A stretch of 17,545 nt of DNA, taken from Syntrophaceae bacterium. GTDB lineage: Bacteria > Desulfobacterota > Syntrophia > Syntrophales > UBA2185. Location of the stretch: NCBI GenBank assembly GCA_003508565.1, contig DNUI01000158.1:1-17545 (forward strand). The letters run 5' to 3'. Position numbers and translations under genes: made by a program. The notes under the pieces are model-generated. The model saw nothing but the letters and a program-made list of their open reading frames with translations, was not told the DNA's origin and ran no database searches. This document shows positions 6,431 to 13,875 of the stretch, in pieces; within the stretch, counting starts at the first letter, position 1, and each line of letters opens with the position of its first letter.

Positions 6431-8584
6431 ATGGGTAAATCCATTCGTGTGTTAATTATAGAAGATTCGGAGAGCGAAGCTTTTCTTGCTGTCCGTATGC
6501 TCGCGCAGGGCGGCTATGACCCGATCTATGAGCGGGTGGATTCGCTGGAAGACATGAAAGAAGCTCTCCAAAGGGATGTATGGGATCTCATTCTTTCCGA
6601 TTATTCGATGCCCGGGTTTAGTGGTGTCGCTGCCTTGACCTTGGTAAAGGAAATGGGACTTGATATTCCTTTCATTCTTGTCTCGGGCAAAATAGGTGAG
6701 GAAACGGCGATAGAGGTCATGAAGGCTGGCGCCCATGACTGTGTCATGAAGTATAACTTAAAAAGGCTTATTCCTGCTGTTGATCGGGAATTGAAGGAGG
6801 CAGTCGTGCGTCAGGAACGCACACAGGTCGAGGAGGCGCTCAAGCAGGCACATAGTAGTTTAGAAAAGCTGGTAATGGAGCGGACGTCCGAACTCTCAAC
6901 AAGGAATGAACAACTGAACGAAGTGATAGAAAAATACAGCCAGACCGAGAAGTCTTTAAAGGCATCGGAAGAGAGATACCGAAGTCTTGTCGAAAATATA
7001 GGCATTGGTATATCTCTGATAAGTCCAGAGATGGAAATACTGACCCTGAACAATCAGATGAAAAAATGGTATCCGGATATCGATAGTACAAAAAGGCCCA
7101 TCTGTTACAGGGTTTTTAATAATCCTCCGAGGGAAACAGTTTGCTCATATTGTCCTACTCACAAAACCCTTCAAAACGGGCAGGTATATGAGTCCGTTAC
7201 AGAGACATCTGCGGGGGATGAGATAAAGAACTACAGGATAATCTCTTCTCCGGTTAAGGATATGGAAGGCAATGTTATTGCAGCCATTGAAATGGTTGAA
7301 GACATTACCAGCAGCAAAAAAATGCAGGAAGCACTTCAGGAGTCGGAAATTAAGTACCGGACAATTTTTGAAACGACAGCCGCCTCGACAATAATTGTCG
7401 AAGAGGATACTACCATATCAATGGTCAATACTGAATTTGAGAGGCAGTCGGGGTATTCCAAGGAGGAGGTTCAAGGGAAAAAAAGCTGGACTGAATTTGT
7501 CGCAAAGCATGATCTGGAAAGGATGAAAAGGTACCACAACTTGAGAATGACTGACCCGGATGCAGCGCCGAGGAATTATGAATTTCAGTTTCAAGATAAA
7601 GGCGGTCGTATCAGAGATGCCTTTTTGACGATTGCGATGTTACCGGGGACAACGAAGACCGTTATCTCCCTCTTAGACATTACGAAGCGCAAGAGCGTTG
7701 AAGAAGCATTACGCGAATCAGAACAAAGACTATCCGATATTATTGATTTTTTACCCGACGCCACATTTGCTGTAGATCCTAATGGAAAAGTCATCGCGTG
7801 GAACCGTGCCATCGAAGATATGACCGGTGTCAAGGCGCCCGATATGATGGGAAAGGGTGATTATGAATACGCCCTGCCATTTTATGGGATGCGGAGGCCG
7901 ATAATGATTGATCTGGTGTTCATCTCTGATAAAGATATTGAGAAGAAGTATCTTTTTATCAAGAAAGAGGGAAACGTCCTTTTGTCCGAGGCAGAAGTTC
8001 CTTTAAAGGGGCAAAGACGTGTACTCTGGGGGAAAGCAGGTCCTCTGTATGATAGCAAGGGTAATGTTGTAGGCGCTATTGAGTCTATTCGCGATATTAC
8101 CAATCGAAAGCGGGCAGAGGAAGCATTAAAGAAACGGGAACGGGACTTGAAGGCTAAATCCAATAATCTTGAGGAACTGAATGCCGCCCTGAAGATTCTC
8201 CTGAGACAGAGGGAAGCGGATAAAGATGAACTCGAAGAGAAGGTATTGGCCAATTTCAAACAACTTGCTATGCCGTATATAGAAAAATTAAAAAAAAGCC
8301 GTTTAAAAAACAAAGAGGCGGCCTATGTAACCATCCTTGAATCAAATCTGATAAATATTATTTCTCCATTTTCAAACAAACTCTCCTCACAATACCTGAA
8401 TTTCACTCCAAAAGAAATTCAAATAGCCAATCTAATTAAAGAGGGGAAGACGTCGAAGGAAATTGCAGAATTGTTAAATGTATCGCCAGGGACAGTTGAG
8501 TTTCACAGGGAAAATATAAGGAAAAAACTTAACCTTAAAAATAAAAAAGACAACCTGAGATCATATCTATTGACATTATCGTAA
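6431..8584 (+). CDS. REC-PAS-PAS-PAS-LuxR response regulator
   Basis: A 717-residue cytoplasmic regulator. Residues 5-122 are a receiver domain (acidic E11/D12, phosphoacceptor D57 in LSDYSMPG, S85, K107). A helical linker (about 125-180, coiled coil) leads to three PAS domains at about 181-296, 305-420 and 430-560. Each ends in a D-I-T element and is joined to the next by an S-helix-like segment (for example RKRAEEALKKRER). A charged helical region (565-650) precedes a LuxR/FixJ-type HTH at about 655-715 (LTP-like FTPKEIQIANLI, GTVEFHRENIRKKL). There is no histidine kinase core, so the protein must receive phosphate from another kinase and sense ligand through PAS, then bind DNA directly. 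PAS1 has a cysteine motif (C225, C238, C241, H244). AAGGAG lies 8 bases before the ATG. This architecture is known from deltaproteobacteria, but its targets are mostly unknown. The gene starts 129 bases after the GH57-GT5 gene, so the two might be cotranscribed. Confidence 0.9.
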   Translation: MGKSIRVLIIEDSESEAFLAVRMLAQGGYDPIYERVDSLEDMKEALQRDVWDLILSDYSMPGFSGVAALTLVKEMGLDIPFILVSGKIGEETAIEVMKAGAHDCVMKYNLKRLIPAVDRELKEAVVRQERTQVEEALKQAHSSLEKLVMERTSELSTRNEQLNEVIEKYSQTEKSLKASEERYRSLVENIGIGISLISPEMEILTLNNQMKKWYPDIDSTKRPICYRVFNNPPRETVCSYCPTHKTLQNGQVYESVTETSAGDEIKNYRIISSPVKDMEGNVIAAIEMVEDITSSKKMQEALQESEIKYRTIFETTAASTIIVEEDTTISMVNTEFERQSGYSKEEVQGKKSWTEFVAKHDLERMKRYHNLRMTDPDAAPRNYEFQFQDKGGRIRDAFLTIAMLPGTTKTVISLLDITKRKSVEEALRESEQRLSDIIDFLPDATFAVDPNGKVIAWNRAIEDMTGVKAPDMMGKGDYEYALPFYGMRRPIMIDLVFISDKDIEKKYLFIKKEGNVLLSEAEVPLKGQRRVLWGKAGPLYDSKGNVVGAIESIRDITNRKRAEEALKKRERDLKAKSNNLEELNAALKILLRQREADKDELEEKVLANFKQLAMPYIEKLKKSRLKNKEAAYVTILESNLINIISPFSNKLSSQYLNFTPKEIQIANLIKEGKTSKEIAELLNVSPGTVEFHRENIRKKLNLKNKKDNLRSYLLTLS

Positions 8585-8609
8585 CGCAGGAAATTCCCCT
8601 GGATTATCC

Positions 8610-8780
8610 ATGGAACATATCCCCGTTGTAAATCTCCACAATCTAGTCTATGGGGTACTGGGAATTGAATTCTCTATGGGGAAGTTTTTGAAATTTACTG
8701 CACTTGTTGATATCCATGGTGTAAAAAAAGCGTCCGGGTATGGAGGGATGCTCAAAGGGTATCAGGTGTTTACGGAATGA
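8610..8780 (+). CDS. Possible 56-residue small ORF
   Basis: A 56-codon frame (MEHIPVVNLHNLVYG... to ...KGYQVFTE) starts 26 bases after the stop of the PAS-LuxR regulator. There is no good Shine-Dalgarno before ATG 8610. The stop TGA overlaps the ATG of the next small ORF by four bases (ATGA), an arrangement typical of translational coupling. No family is recognised and there is no membrane segment. It may be chance, or the remnant of a decayed gene. Confidence 0.25.
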   Translation: MEHIPVVNLHNLVYGVLGIEFSMGKFLKFTALVDIHGVKKASGYGGMLKGYQVFTE

Positions 8781-8953
8781 CAATGAAAGTGGTTACGAGA
8801 GAAGAAAGCGTCCAAGAACTTATCGAGTTACGCTGGCGTATTAACAAACTGGAAGAGATGAAGAATTGTAAAAGCAGGGTGGAGAAACAAGTGAGTCAAG
8901 AAGAGAAATACTTCAATCAAAACCAAAGTTCTCAGTTCTTTCTATCGCAATAA
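8777..8953 (+). CDS. Possible 58-residue small helical protein
   Basis: A 58-codon frame beginning MTMKVVTREESVQELIELR and continuing with a charged helix (WRINKLEEMKNCKSRVEKQ) that could form a coiled coil. It then has a polar Gln/Asn/Ser-rich tail and stops at TAA 8951-8953. Its ATG overlaps the preceding stop (ATGA). A weak AGGTG (8764-8768) lies 8 bases upstream. Its composition is plausible for a real protein (many K/E, low cysteine), but no family is recognised. Confidence 0.35.
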   Translation: MTMKVVTREESVQELIELRWRINKLEEMKNCKSRVEKQVSQEEKYFNQNQSSQFFLSQ

Positions 8954-8979
8954 TCAGTTTTGCCAAAAAATTATCATAT

Positions 8980-9111
8980 TGTCGGAATACTTTACAAATT
9001 TAATAACATTTGTAGAACAACTTAATATTTTTATATAATCACCAAAATATGTTAATTCTTGCCTTCACTTTAAAAGAAAAAGTGTCGGAGTTATTTACAA
9101 AACAAATTTGT
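8980..9111 (+). repeat. Two-copy non-coding element, TGTCGGA-N4-TTTACAAA plus ACAAAT/ATTTGT dyad
   Basis: Copy 1 is at 8980-8998 and copy 2 at 9083-9101, exactly 103 bases apart. They are identical at all 15 bases of TGTCGGA and TTTACAAA, with a 4-base variable spacer. Each is followed by a dyad: TACAAAT (8993-8999) with ATTTGTA (9008-9014) in copy 1, and the perfect palindrome ACAAATTTGT (9102-9111) in copy 2. A perfect TATAAT (9034-9039) lies between them. The 8954-9286 stretch is AT-rich and holds no gene I can support. A pair of regulator-binding sites is one reading. Confidence 0.5.
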
Positions 9112-9286
9112 CCGTAAGTCCTTTAAAAAACACTACTCTTGAAATATCATATGGTTGTGATAGTGGAATAAAACTTGCTATTTTATTACTACTACAGAAC
9201 ACGGATATGTTTTGCAATGCATTACGTTTTTATCTGGTGATTCAATTAAGAAACCTAAAAAATTTATCAATCATTTTGTAGTGTCA

Positions 9287-9490
9287 ATGAAAATTGCTTT
9301 TCTGAGAAAAAATCCAGAAGAAGGTCAGATCCTTGATAAAAGAAGGGAAATGACACCGGCGGATAAAAGGCTGGGTGAATTTGTCAAAAGGGTAGAGGAA
9401 GATATGGCAAAGAATAAAATAAGCCAAGTCGAAGGGAACCGTTTAATTATAAAAAGTACCCTTTTTGTGAACATGCTGACGCGAATATAA
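9287..9490 (+). CDS. Small protein of unknown function
   Basis: A 67-residue frame from ATG 9287 (MKIAFLRKNPEEGQI) with a charged helical C-terminal half (DKRLGEFVKRVEEDMAKNKI, then EGNRLIIKS...VNMLTRI). The frame also extends up to ATG 9212, but that part is AT-rich and lacks a ribosome binding site. ATG 9350, preceded by AGAAGGG, would give 46 residues beginning MTPADKRL, although with only 2 bases of spacing. The C-terminal part looks protein-like (heptad-style charge pattern) and may be the true product. It ends 4 bases before the convergent formyltransferase gene ends. No domain is recognised. Confidence 0.4.
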   Translation: MKIAFLRKNPEEGQILDKRREMTPADKRLGEFVKRVEEDMAKNKISQVEGNRLIIKSTLFVNMLTRI

Positions 9491-9494
9491 ATCC

Positions 9495-10184
9495 TTATTC
9501 GTCTTGCCGCCTCTCATCCATGATTTTTCTTGCCGCAGCCCTGACACCCGCAGGGAGTAATATCCATTCATATTCTAAAATATGTTTCTGAAGTTTTTCG
9601 GAGGCGTCTTTTAGAATTAAGGAACCTCTATGCAGTCCTGTGATTATGTCACGCGGTATTTTCACGGGAGCTTTCAAGATAATTGGTCCCTGATCGATGG
9701 GAAAACCCACCTCATGTATAGTCACACACGTTTCAAAATCATCTTCCGGGTTTTTAATCTCACGGTAGATACTATCCATTATATCTGATAATACACGTTC
9801 ATGGACTTTAAGGCCATACATGTGCCTTCCACCGTGTTTATGCGTATCTGCCGGATGAATATTGATCATTAAAACTCCTTCTATGGGATAGAGTTCCCAA
9901 ACACATCCCGCTAAAATAATTAATTCAATATGATGCTCTTTGATGTAGTGGTGTAACCTGCGGTTGAAATCAGGAACTTCCTGCTTGTTCCTGCATTCGA
10001 TCACGCTGCTTTGTATTTTCTGATTCTCGGCTTTTACCAGGCATCCCGCCCCCACTCTTGTACTTATAAGTCGCAGATCTGCGAGTTCGGGTATAAAACC
10101 TATGTTGTACGCAGTCATTACAGCATTTGCGTCTGTGCCACTACCTGATGCGATAATCCCTCCATTAATTCCTGCTATATTCAT
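9495..10184 (-). CDS. PurN-like formyltransferase family protein
   Basis: A 229-residue protein with the formyl-transferase fold. It has an N-terminal ASGSGTDANAV (compare S-G-x-G-S/T-N in PurN), LAGCVWEL, the catalytic NIH (N108, H110) in MINIHPA, then HGGRHMYG and a VTIHEVGFPIDQGPI block whose D164 corresponds to the essential Asp of PurN. PurN transfers a formyl group from 10-formyl-THF to GAR. This protein has a longer segment around residues 135-155 (DSIYREIKNPEDD) and diverged N-terminal loops, so the true substrate may differ. ATG 10184 is chosen over ATG 10202 because AGGAG (10197-10193) stands 8 bases before it. It is the last gene of the leftward operon, 38 bases after glgB. Confidence 0.75.
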   Translation of the reverse strand: MNIAGINGGIIASGSGTDANAVMTAYNIGFIPELADLRLISTRVGAGCLVKAENQKIQSSVIECRNKQEVPDFNRRLHHYIKEHHIELIILAGCVWELYPIEGVLMINIHPADTHKHGGRHMYGLKVHERVLSDIMDSIYREIKNPEDDFETCVTIHEVGFPIDQGPIILKAPVKIPRDIITGLHRGSLILKDASEKLQKHILEYEWILLPAGVRAAARKIMDERRQDE

Positions 10185-10222
10185 AACTGTTTCTCCTCTC
10201 ATAAAACCGGTAATGGAAATTA

Positions 10223-12304
10223 TTATTTTTCGCGAATATTTTTCAACACAAACGCAGTCCTGGTCGGTAAATAGATGGTGATGAAATGATGCATGTGTCC
10301 GTCAGGATGATGTTCCGGTCGCGTGAAAAAGAGCTGACCGGGCAGAATGCGTTCATGACCTCCGAATTCCGCTGCATCGCTGTCCAGAATCAGTTGATAT
10401 TTCCCCGGGGAGAGGTAGACGGGATATTCCGGGAACGATTGTGCCGGGTTGAAGCTGAAAAGAAAAACCAGACCGGCACGCTCAAAGCCCAAGAGCTGAT
10501 TCTCTTGATGCTCTAAGATTATCTGTACTCCGGGTGTGTCGAGCAGGTTGTATTCCGATGCCAGGTGAATCATAGCCTTATCGAATTCGGCAAGGAATCG
10601 GTAACGCAGGTTGTTGTCATCACGGAGATTCCATTGGCGGCGTGCATATTTGTAAGACCAGTTATTCCCTTCACGAGGGAAATCTATCCATTCGGGGTGA
10701 CCGAATTCGTTACCCATAAAATTCAAGTATCCGTTTCCGGAGGTGGCCATTGTGACGAGGCGGACGAGCTTATGCAGGGCGACGCCTCGATCTACCTGCA
10801 GATTGGAGTCAAAAACATTCATGTGCGTATACATGTCCGCATCGATAAGCCGGAAGATGAGCGTCTTGTCGCCGACAAGGGCTTGATCGTGGGATTCGGC
10901 ATATCCGATAGTTTTTTCGTCGACACGGCGATTGGTGAGTTCGTAATACAGATGACCCATGGGCCAATGCTCGTCGGGTATTTCTTTTACAAGCTTGATC
11001 CAGTAGTCAGGTACACCCATGGCGAGTCGGTAGTCGAAGCCGTAGCCGCCTTTCTCCATCGGTGCGGCGAGTCCCGGCATCCCGCTCACATCCTCGGCAA
11101 TCGTTATCGAATTGGGACATACAGTGTGAATTACTTTGTTCGCCAGAGCAAGATAAACTGCTGCATCCTCATCGATGTTGTCACCGAAATAGTCGTGATA
11201 TGTGGAAAAAACTTTTTCCAGTCCATGGTCCAAGTACAGCATGCTTGTAACACCGTCGAAGCGGAATCCGTCGAAACGGTATTCATCAAGCCAGTATCGG
11301 CAGTTGGATAGAAGAAAGTGGAGAACTTCCGGCTTGCTGTAATCAAAGCAGCGTGAATCCCATGCCCAATGGAATCCACGGGTGCCATCGTGGAAGTATT
11401 GGTGAAAACTCCCATCGAAACGGCTGATGCCTTCTTGTTCATTCCGGGCCGCGTGGGAGTGCACGATATCCATGATCACAGCCATACCCGCTTCGTGTGC
11501 AGAATCAATCAGCTCCTTGAGTTCTTCGGGTGTACCGAAACGGGATGATGCCGCAAAAAAACTTGAGACATGGTATCCGAATGATCCGTAGTAAGGGTGT
11601 TCCTGTATCGCCATGAGTTGCAGGGTGTTGTATCCGGCATCAACAGCGCGGGGAAGGATCTTTTCACGAAACTCTGTATAGGTACCGATTTTCTCCTCAC
11701 ACTGTGCCATGCCTACGTGCGCTTCATAGATCATGGGAGCTTTCAGCAACCGGCTGAAATCAGGCTTGCGCCATTGATACGCAACTCTCGGAGACCATAC
11801 CTGGGCGGCAAAAAGCTTTGTGTGGGGATCCTGCACCGCGCGGCGGGTGTAGACCGGGATCCGCTCACCGTAACCGCCAGGCCAGTGTACTAATAATTTA
11901 TAAAGCTGTCCATGCTCAAGCCTTGCAGCAGGCAGGCGCAGCTCCCAGTTGCCGCTTTCCGTGATGCGCCTTAGCGTAAATTCCTCTTTCTTACGCCAGC
12001 CATTGCAGTCTCCGATAAAGAAGATGTCCGTGGCATTGGGCGCCCATTCACGAAAAACCCATTCATCACCGTCACGATGGAGACCGAAATACTCATGACC
12101 GGAGGCAAAATCCGCAAGAGACATGCGTCCGCCCGTAAGACGCTGCTCCATCGCCTTGATTTTCATATATCTGCGCCGAATCGATGAGGTAAATGGTTTC
12201 AGGTATGGATCAGCCGAATGGAGCATCAACTCTTCGGTCTGTACACCTTTACCCTTTCGTTTCTTGGACGGTGTACGTGTTATTTTTGGCATTGCTTTTC
12301 TCAT
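10223..12304 (-). CDS. glgB: 1,4-alpha-glucan branching enzyme, eukaryotic-type (GH13_8)
   Basis: A 693-residue enzyme that cuts alpha-1,4 chains and rejoins them as alpha-1,6 branches in glycogen. An N-terminal CBM48 region (about 65-165, with EYFGLHRDGDEWVFREWAPN) precedes the GH13 barrel. The barrel has DIVHSH (279-284), GFRFDGVTSMLY with nucleophile D350, TIAEDVSGMP with acid/base E404, and YAESHDQALVGDK with H472/D473. The all-beta C-terminal domain lies at about 600-690. The wording of these motifs (HSHA, GVTSMLY, ESHDQALVGDKT) is that of the eukaryotic/GBE1-like GH13_8 subfamily rather than the common bacterial GH13_9 GlgB. The first 24 residues are very basic. The start ATG overlaps the stop of the MuiA-like gene by one base (TAATG), suggesting translational coupling. 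With the GH57-GT5 protein it would complete elongation and branching of a storage glucan. Confidence 0.93.
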   Translation of the reverse strand: MRKAMPKITRTPSKKRKGKGVQTEELMLHSADPYLKPFTSSIRRRYMKIKAMEQRLTGGRMSLADFASGHEYFGLHRDGDEWVFREWAPNATDIFFIGDCNGWRKKEEFTLRRITESGNWELRLPAARLEHGQLYKLLVHWPGGYGERIPVYTRRAVQDPHTKLFAAQVWSPRVAYQWRKPDFSRLLKAPMIYEAHVGMAQCEEKIGTYTEFREKILPRAVDAGYNTLQLMAIQEHPYYGSFGYHVSSFFAASSRFGTPEELKELIDSAHEAGMAVIMDIVHSHAARNEQEGISRFDGSFHQYFHDGTRGFHWAWDSRCFDYSKPEVLHFLLSNCRYWLDEYRFDGFRFDGVTSMLYLDHGLEKVFSTYHDYFGDNIDEDAAVYLALANKVIHTVCPNSITIAEDVSGMPGLAAPMEKGGYGFDYRLAMGVPDYWIKLVKEIPDEHWPMGHLYYELTNRRVDEKTIGYAESHDQALVGDKTLIFRLIDADMYTHMNVFDSNLQVDRGVALHKLVRLVTMATSGNGYLNFMGNEFGHPEWIDFPREGNNWSYKYARRQWNLRDDNNLRYRFLAEFDKAMIHLASEYNLLDTPGVQIILEHQENQLLGFERAGLVFLFSFNPAQSFPEYPVYLSPGKYQLILDSDAAEFGGHERILPGQLFFTRPEHHPDGHMHHFITIYLPTRTAFVLKNIREK

Positions 12305-13875
12305 TATCGCCAGCCGAGATCCAGCACCATGTCTTTCGGAGCTTCAATCCTCACAGAGGTGAATATGGATTTTTTTTGTCCCCCCGTAATATCAAGATTC
12401 CAGATTACCGATGAGAAATTTTTTTCTGCCGGCTCCGGGTCATGCTTGAGAGATACGGCAATCCTTTCATCCCTTGGTTGAGGGTTTGGCTCTTCTACCA
12501 TTACCCTTACGGGAAAACTTCGGGAATTCAGGACATCAATTTGCCAATCCCAGGTGTGGATTTGCTTGTCTTGTAAAAAAGTTTTTTCACCTGATTTCTT
12601 AGAAAGCAACTGCGCTTTTACTGTAATACGCGGGTCAGTACCAAAAAAAACAATTGCCTCGTTTCCGAAAAGGGAGAATTCACGTTTCCCTAAAATCGCA
12701 CCGTCCATCGCAAATACGCAGTTACCGGAAGGGACTTCTTTTTGTTCCGTCAGTTTGACCGACGCCCTGACGAATACCTGATTGTTCTGGCTCGGCCTCG
12801 TCAAATAAGTGAATTCTGATGGCCACAATTCGTCCTGTATCTTTACCTTCTGTTGTGCTCCGGCAGGGATGTTTTTTCTTCCAATCTGCCAGAGCGAATA
12901 TGTACTTTGCTTTATCTGTCTCGGGACAGGAGGCGCCTCCGCAGCCGAAACTGAATAACCTTCACGGTCATCGGATGCTTCTGCCTTCATGGTTTTTTTA
13001 CGGACTGCTTCAGATCGAAACATCGGTCGCTGCTTGACGATCCATGGAGGCAAGTCAGCAGGAGAAGTAGCTTTTGGCGGTTTCAATGTGGCTAAATTGA
13101 TGCTCACATTGCTCCAGTCCTGGCCTGAACTCTGCCAGATTTCGGCTTCCCATGTAAAATTGATTTTTTTATCTTTTGGTTTTGCCTCCAAACGATACAT
13201 AGGCTTCCACCCGCATTCTGACAGAGAATATGTGTATGAGAGATTTGCTTCGCCCTGTGCAGATCCTGAAAGAAGGATGCTAATCTCCCATGCCGTTTCT
13301 TTCTTTCCCGCCGCACGGTCTAATTCATCCTGCGTTTCCTTGATTTTTTTATCCAGCTTTTCGAGTTCGGATTCCTGTGTTAGCTTGTCCTGATACGATG
13401 TCTTTATGTTTTTACCGATAGCGGTGGAAAGGGTGTGCGCATCCGCGACAGTCTTTACCTTTGCTTTGGTTTGCAATTGCCAGAACTGAACCTGCGTATC
13501 GAGTGCACGAATTGATGATTGAAGTATTTTCTTTTCGTTTTTAAGTGTATCAAGCTGTTTACGGAAATTTGCGATTTTTGTGTCATCCTGGCGGACAACC
13601 TGCCGCCACGTCATATCGTCAATTTTTAATTTTGCATTCTGCATCAGGCTGGCAACAAGAGAATCGGGATCAGCCTGCCCGGGCAGAAGCAGAATTGCTT
13701 TTCGTAAATCCTTATTTTCTGCCTGAAGTTTTACTTTCGTAACTTCATGAACATGTGCGGAATCAGGAAAGAATGTAACTTCACGAGGAGCTGACCATAC
13801 GCACACAGGATAAAAGAAAATCACAATCGTAACTGCTGCCATACATTTTTTCATAAGGGTTTCCATATTTGTCAT
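12304..13875 (-). CDS. MuiA-like exported protein (DUF4140/DUF4139)
   Basis: A 523-residue protein with an N-terminal signal peptide (MKKCMAAVTIVIFFYPVCVWSA from residue 8, likely cut near residue 29). A DUF4140-like beta domain follows (about 30-95), then a long coiled coil (about 97-190, rich in K/E/D/L) and a DUF4139 beta domain (about 210-520, with YSLSECGWKPMYRLEA and WEAEIWQSSGQDWSNVSINL). It should be periplasmic or outer-surface. The family is named after MuiA (mucoidy inhibitor) and its molecular role is not known. GGAGG inside the end of the upstream gene stands 7 bases before this ATG, which directly abuts the previous TAG. The coupling to both mtaD2 and glgB implies cotranscription; a role in envelope polysaccharide is only a guess from the family name. 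Confidence 0.8.
   Translation of the reverse strand: MTNMETLMKKCMAAVTIVIFFYPVCVWSAPREVTFFPDSAHVHEVTKVKLQAENKDLRKAILLLPGQADPDSLVASLMQNAKLKIDDMTWRQVVRQDDTKIANFRKQLDTLKNEKKILQSSIRALDTQVQFWQLQTKAKVKTVADAHTLSTAIGKNIKTSYQDKLTQESELEKLDKKIKETQDELDRAAGKKETAWEISILLSGSAQGEANLSYTYSLSECGWKPMYRLEAKPKDKKINFTWEAEIWQSSGQDWSNVSINLATLKPPKATSPADLPPWIVKQRPMFRSEAVRKKTMKAEASDDREGYSVSAAEAPPVPRQIKQSTYSLWQIGRKNIPAGAQQKVKIQDELWPSEFTYLTRPSQNNQVFVRASVKLTEQKEVPSGNCVFAMDGAILGKREFSLFGNEAIVFFGTDPRITVKAQLLSKKSGEKTFLQDKQIHTWDWQIDVLNSRSFPVRVMVEEPNPQPRDERIAVSLKHDPEPAEKNFSSVIWNLDITGGQKKSIFTSVRIEAPKDMVLDLGWR

Noticed and set aside
10565..11311. Plus-strand open frame of 248 codons
   Set aside because: Antisense shadow of glgB, which has all GH13 motifs on the minus strand.
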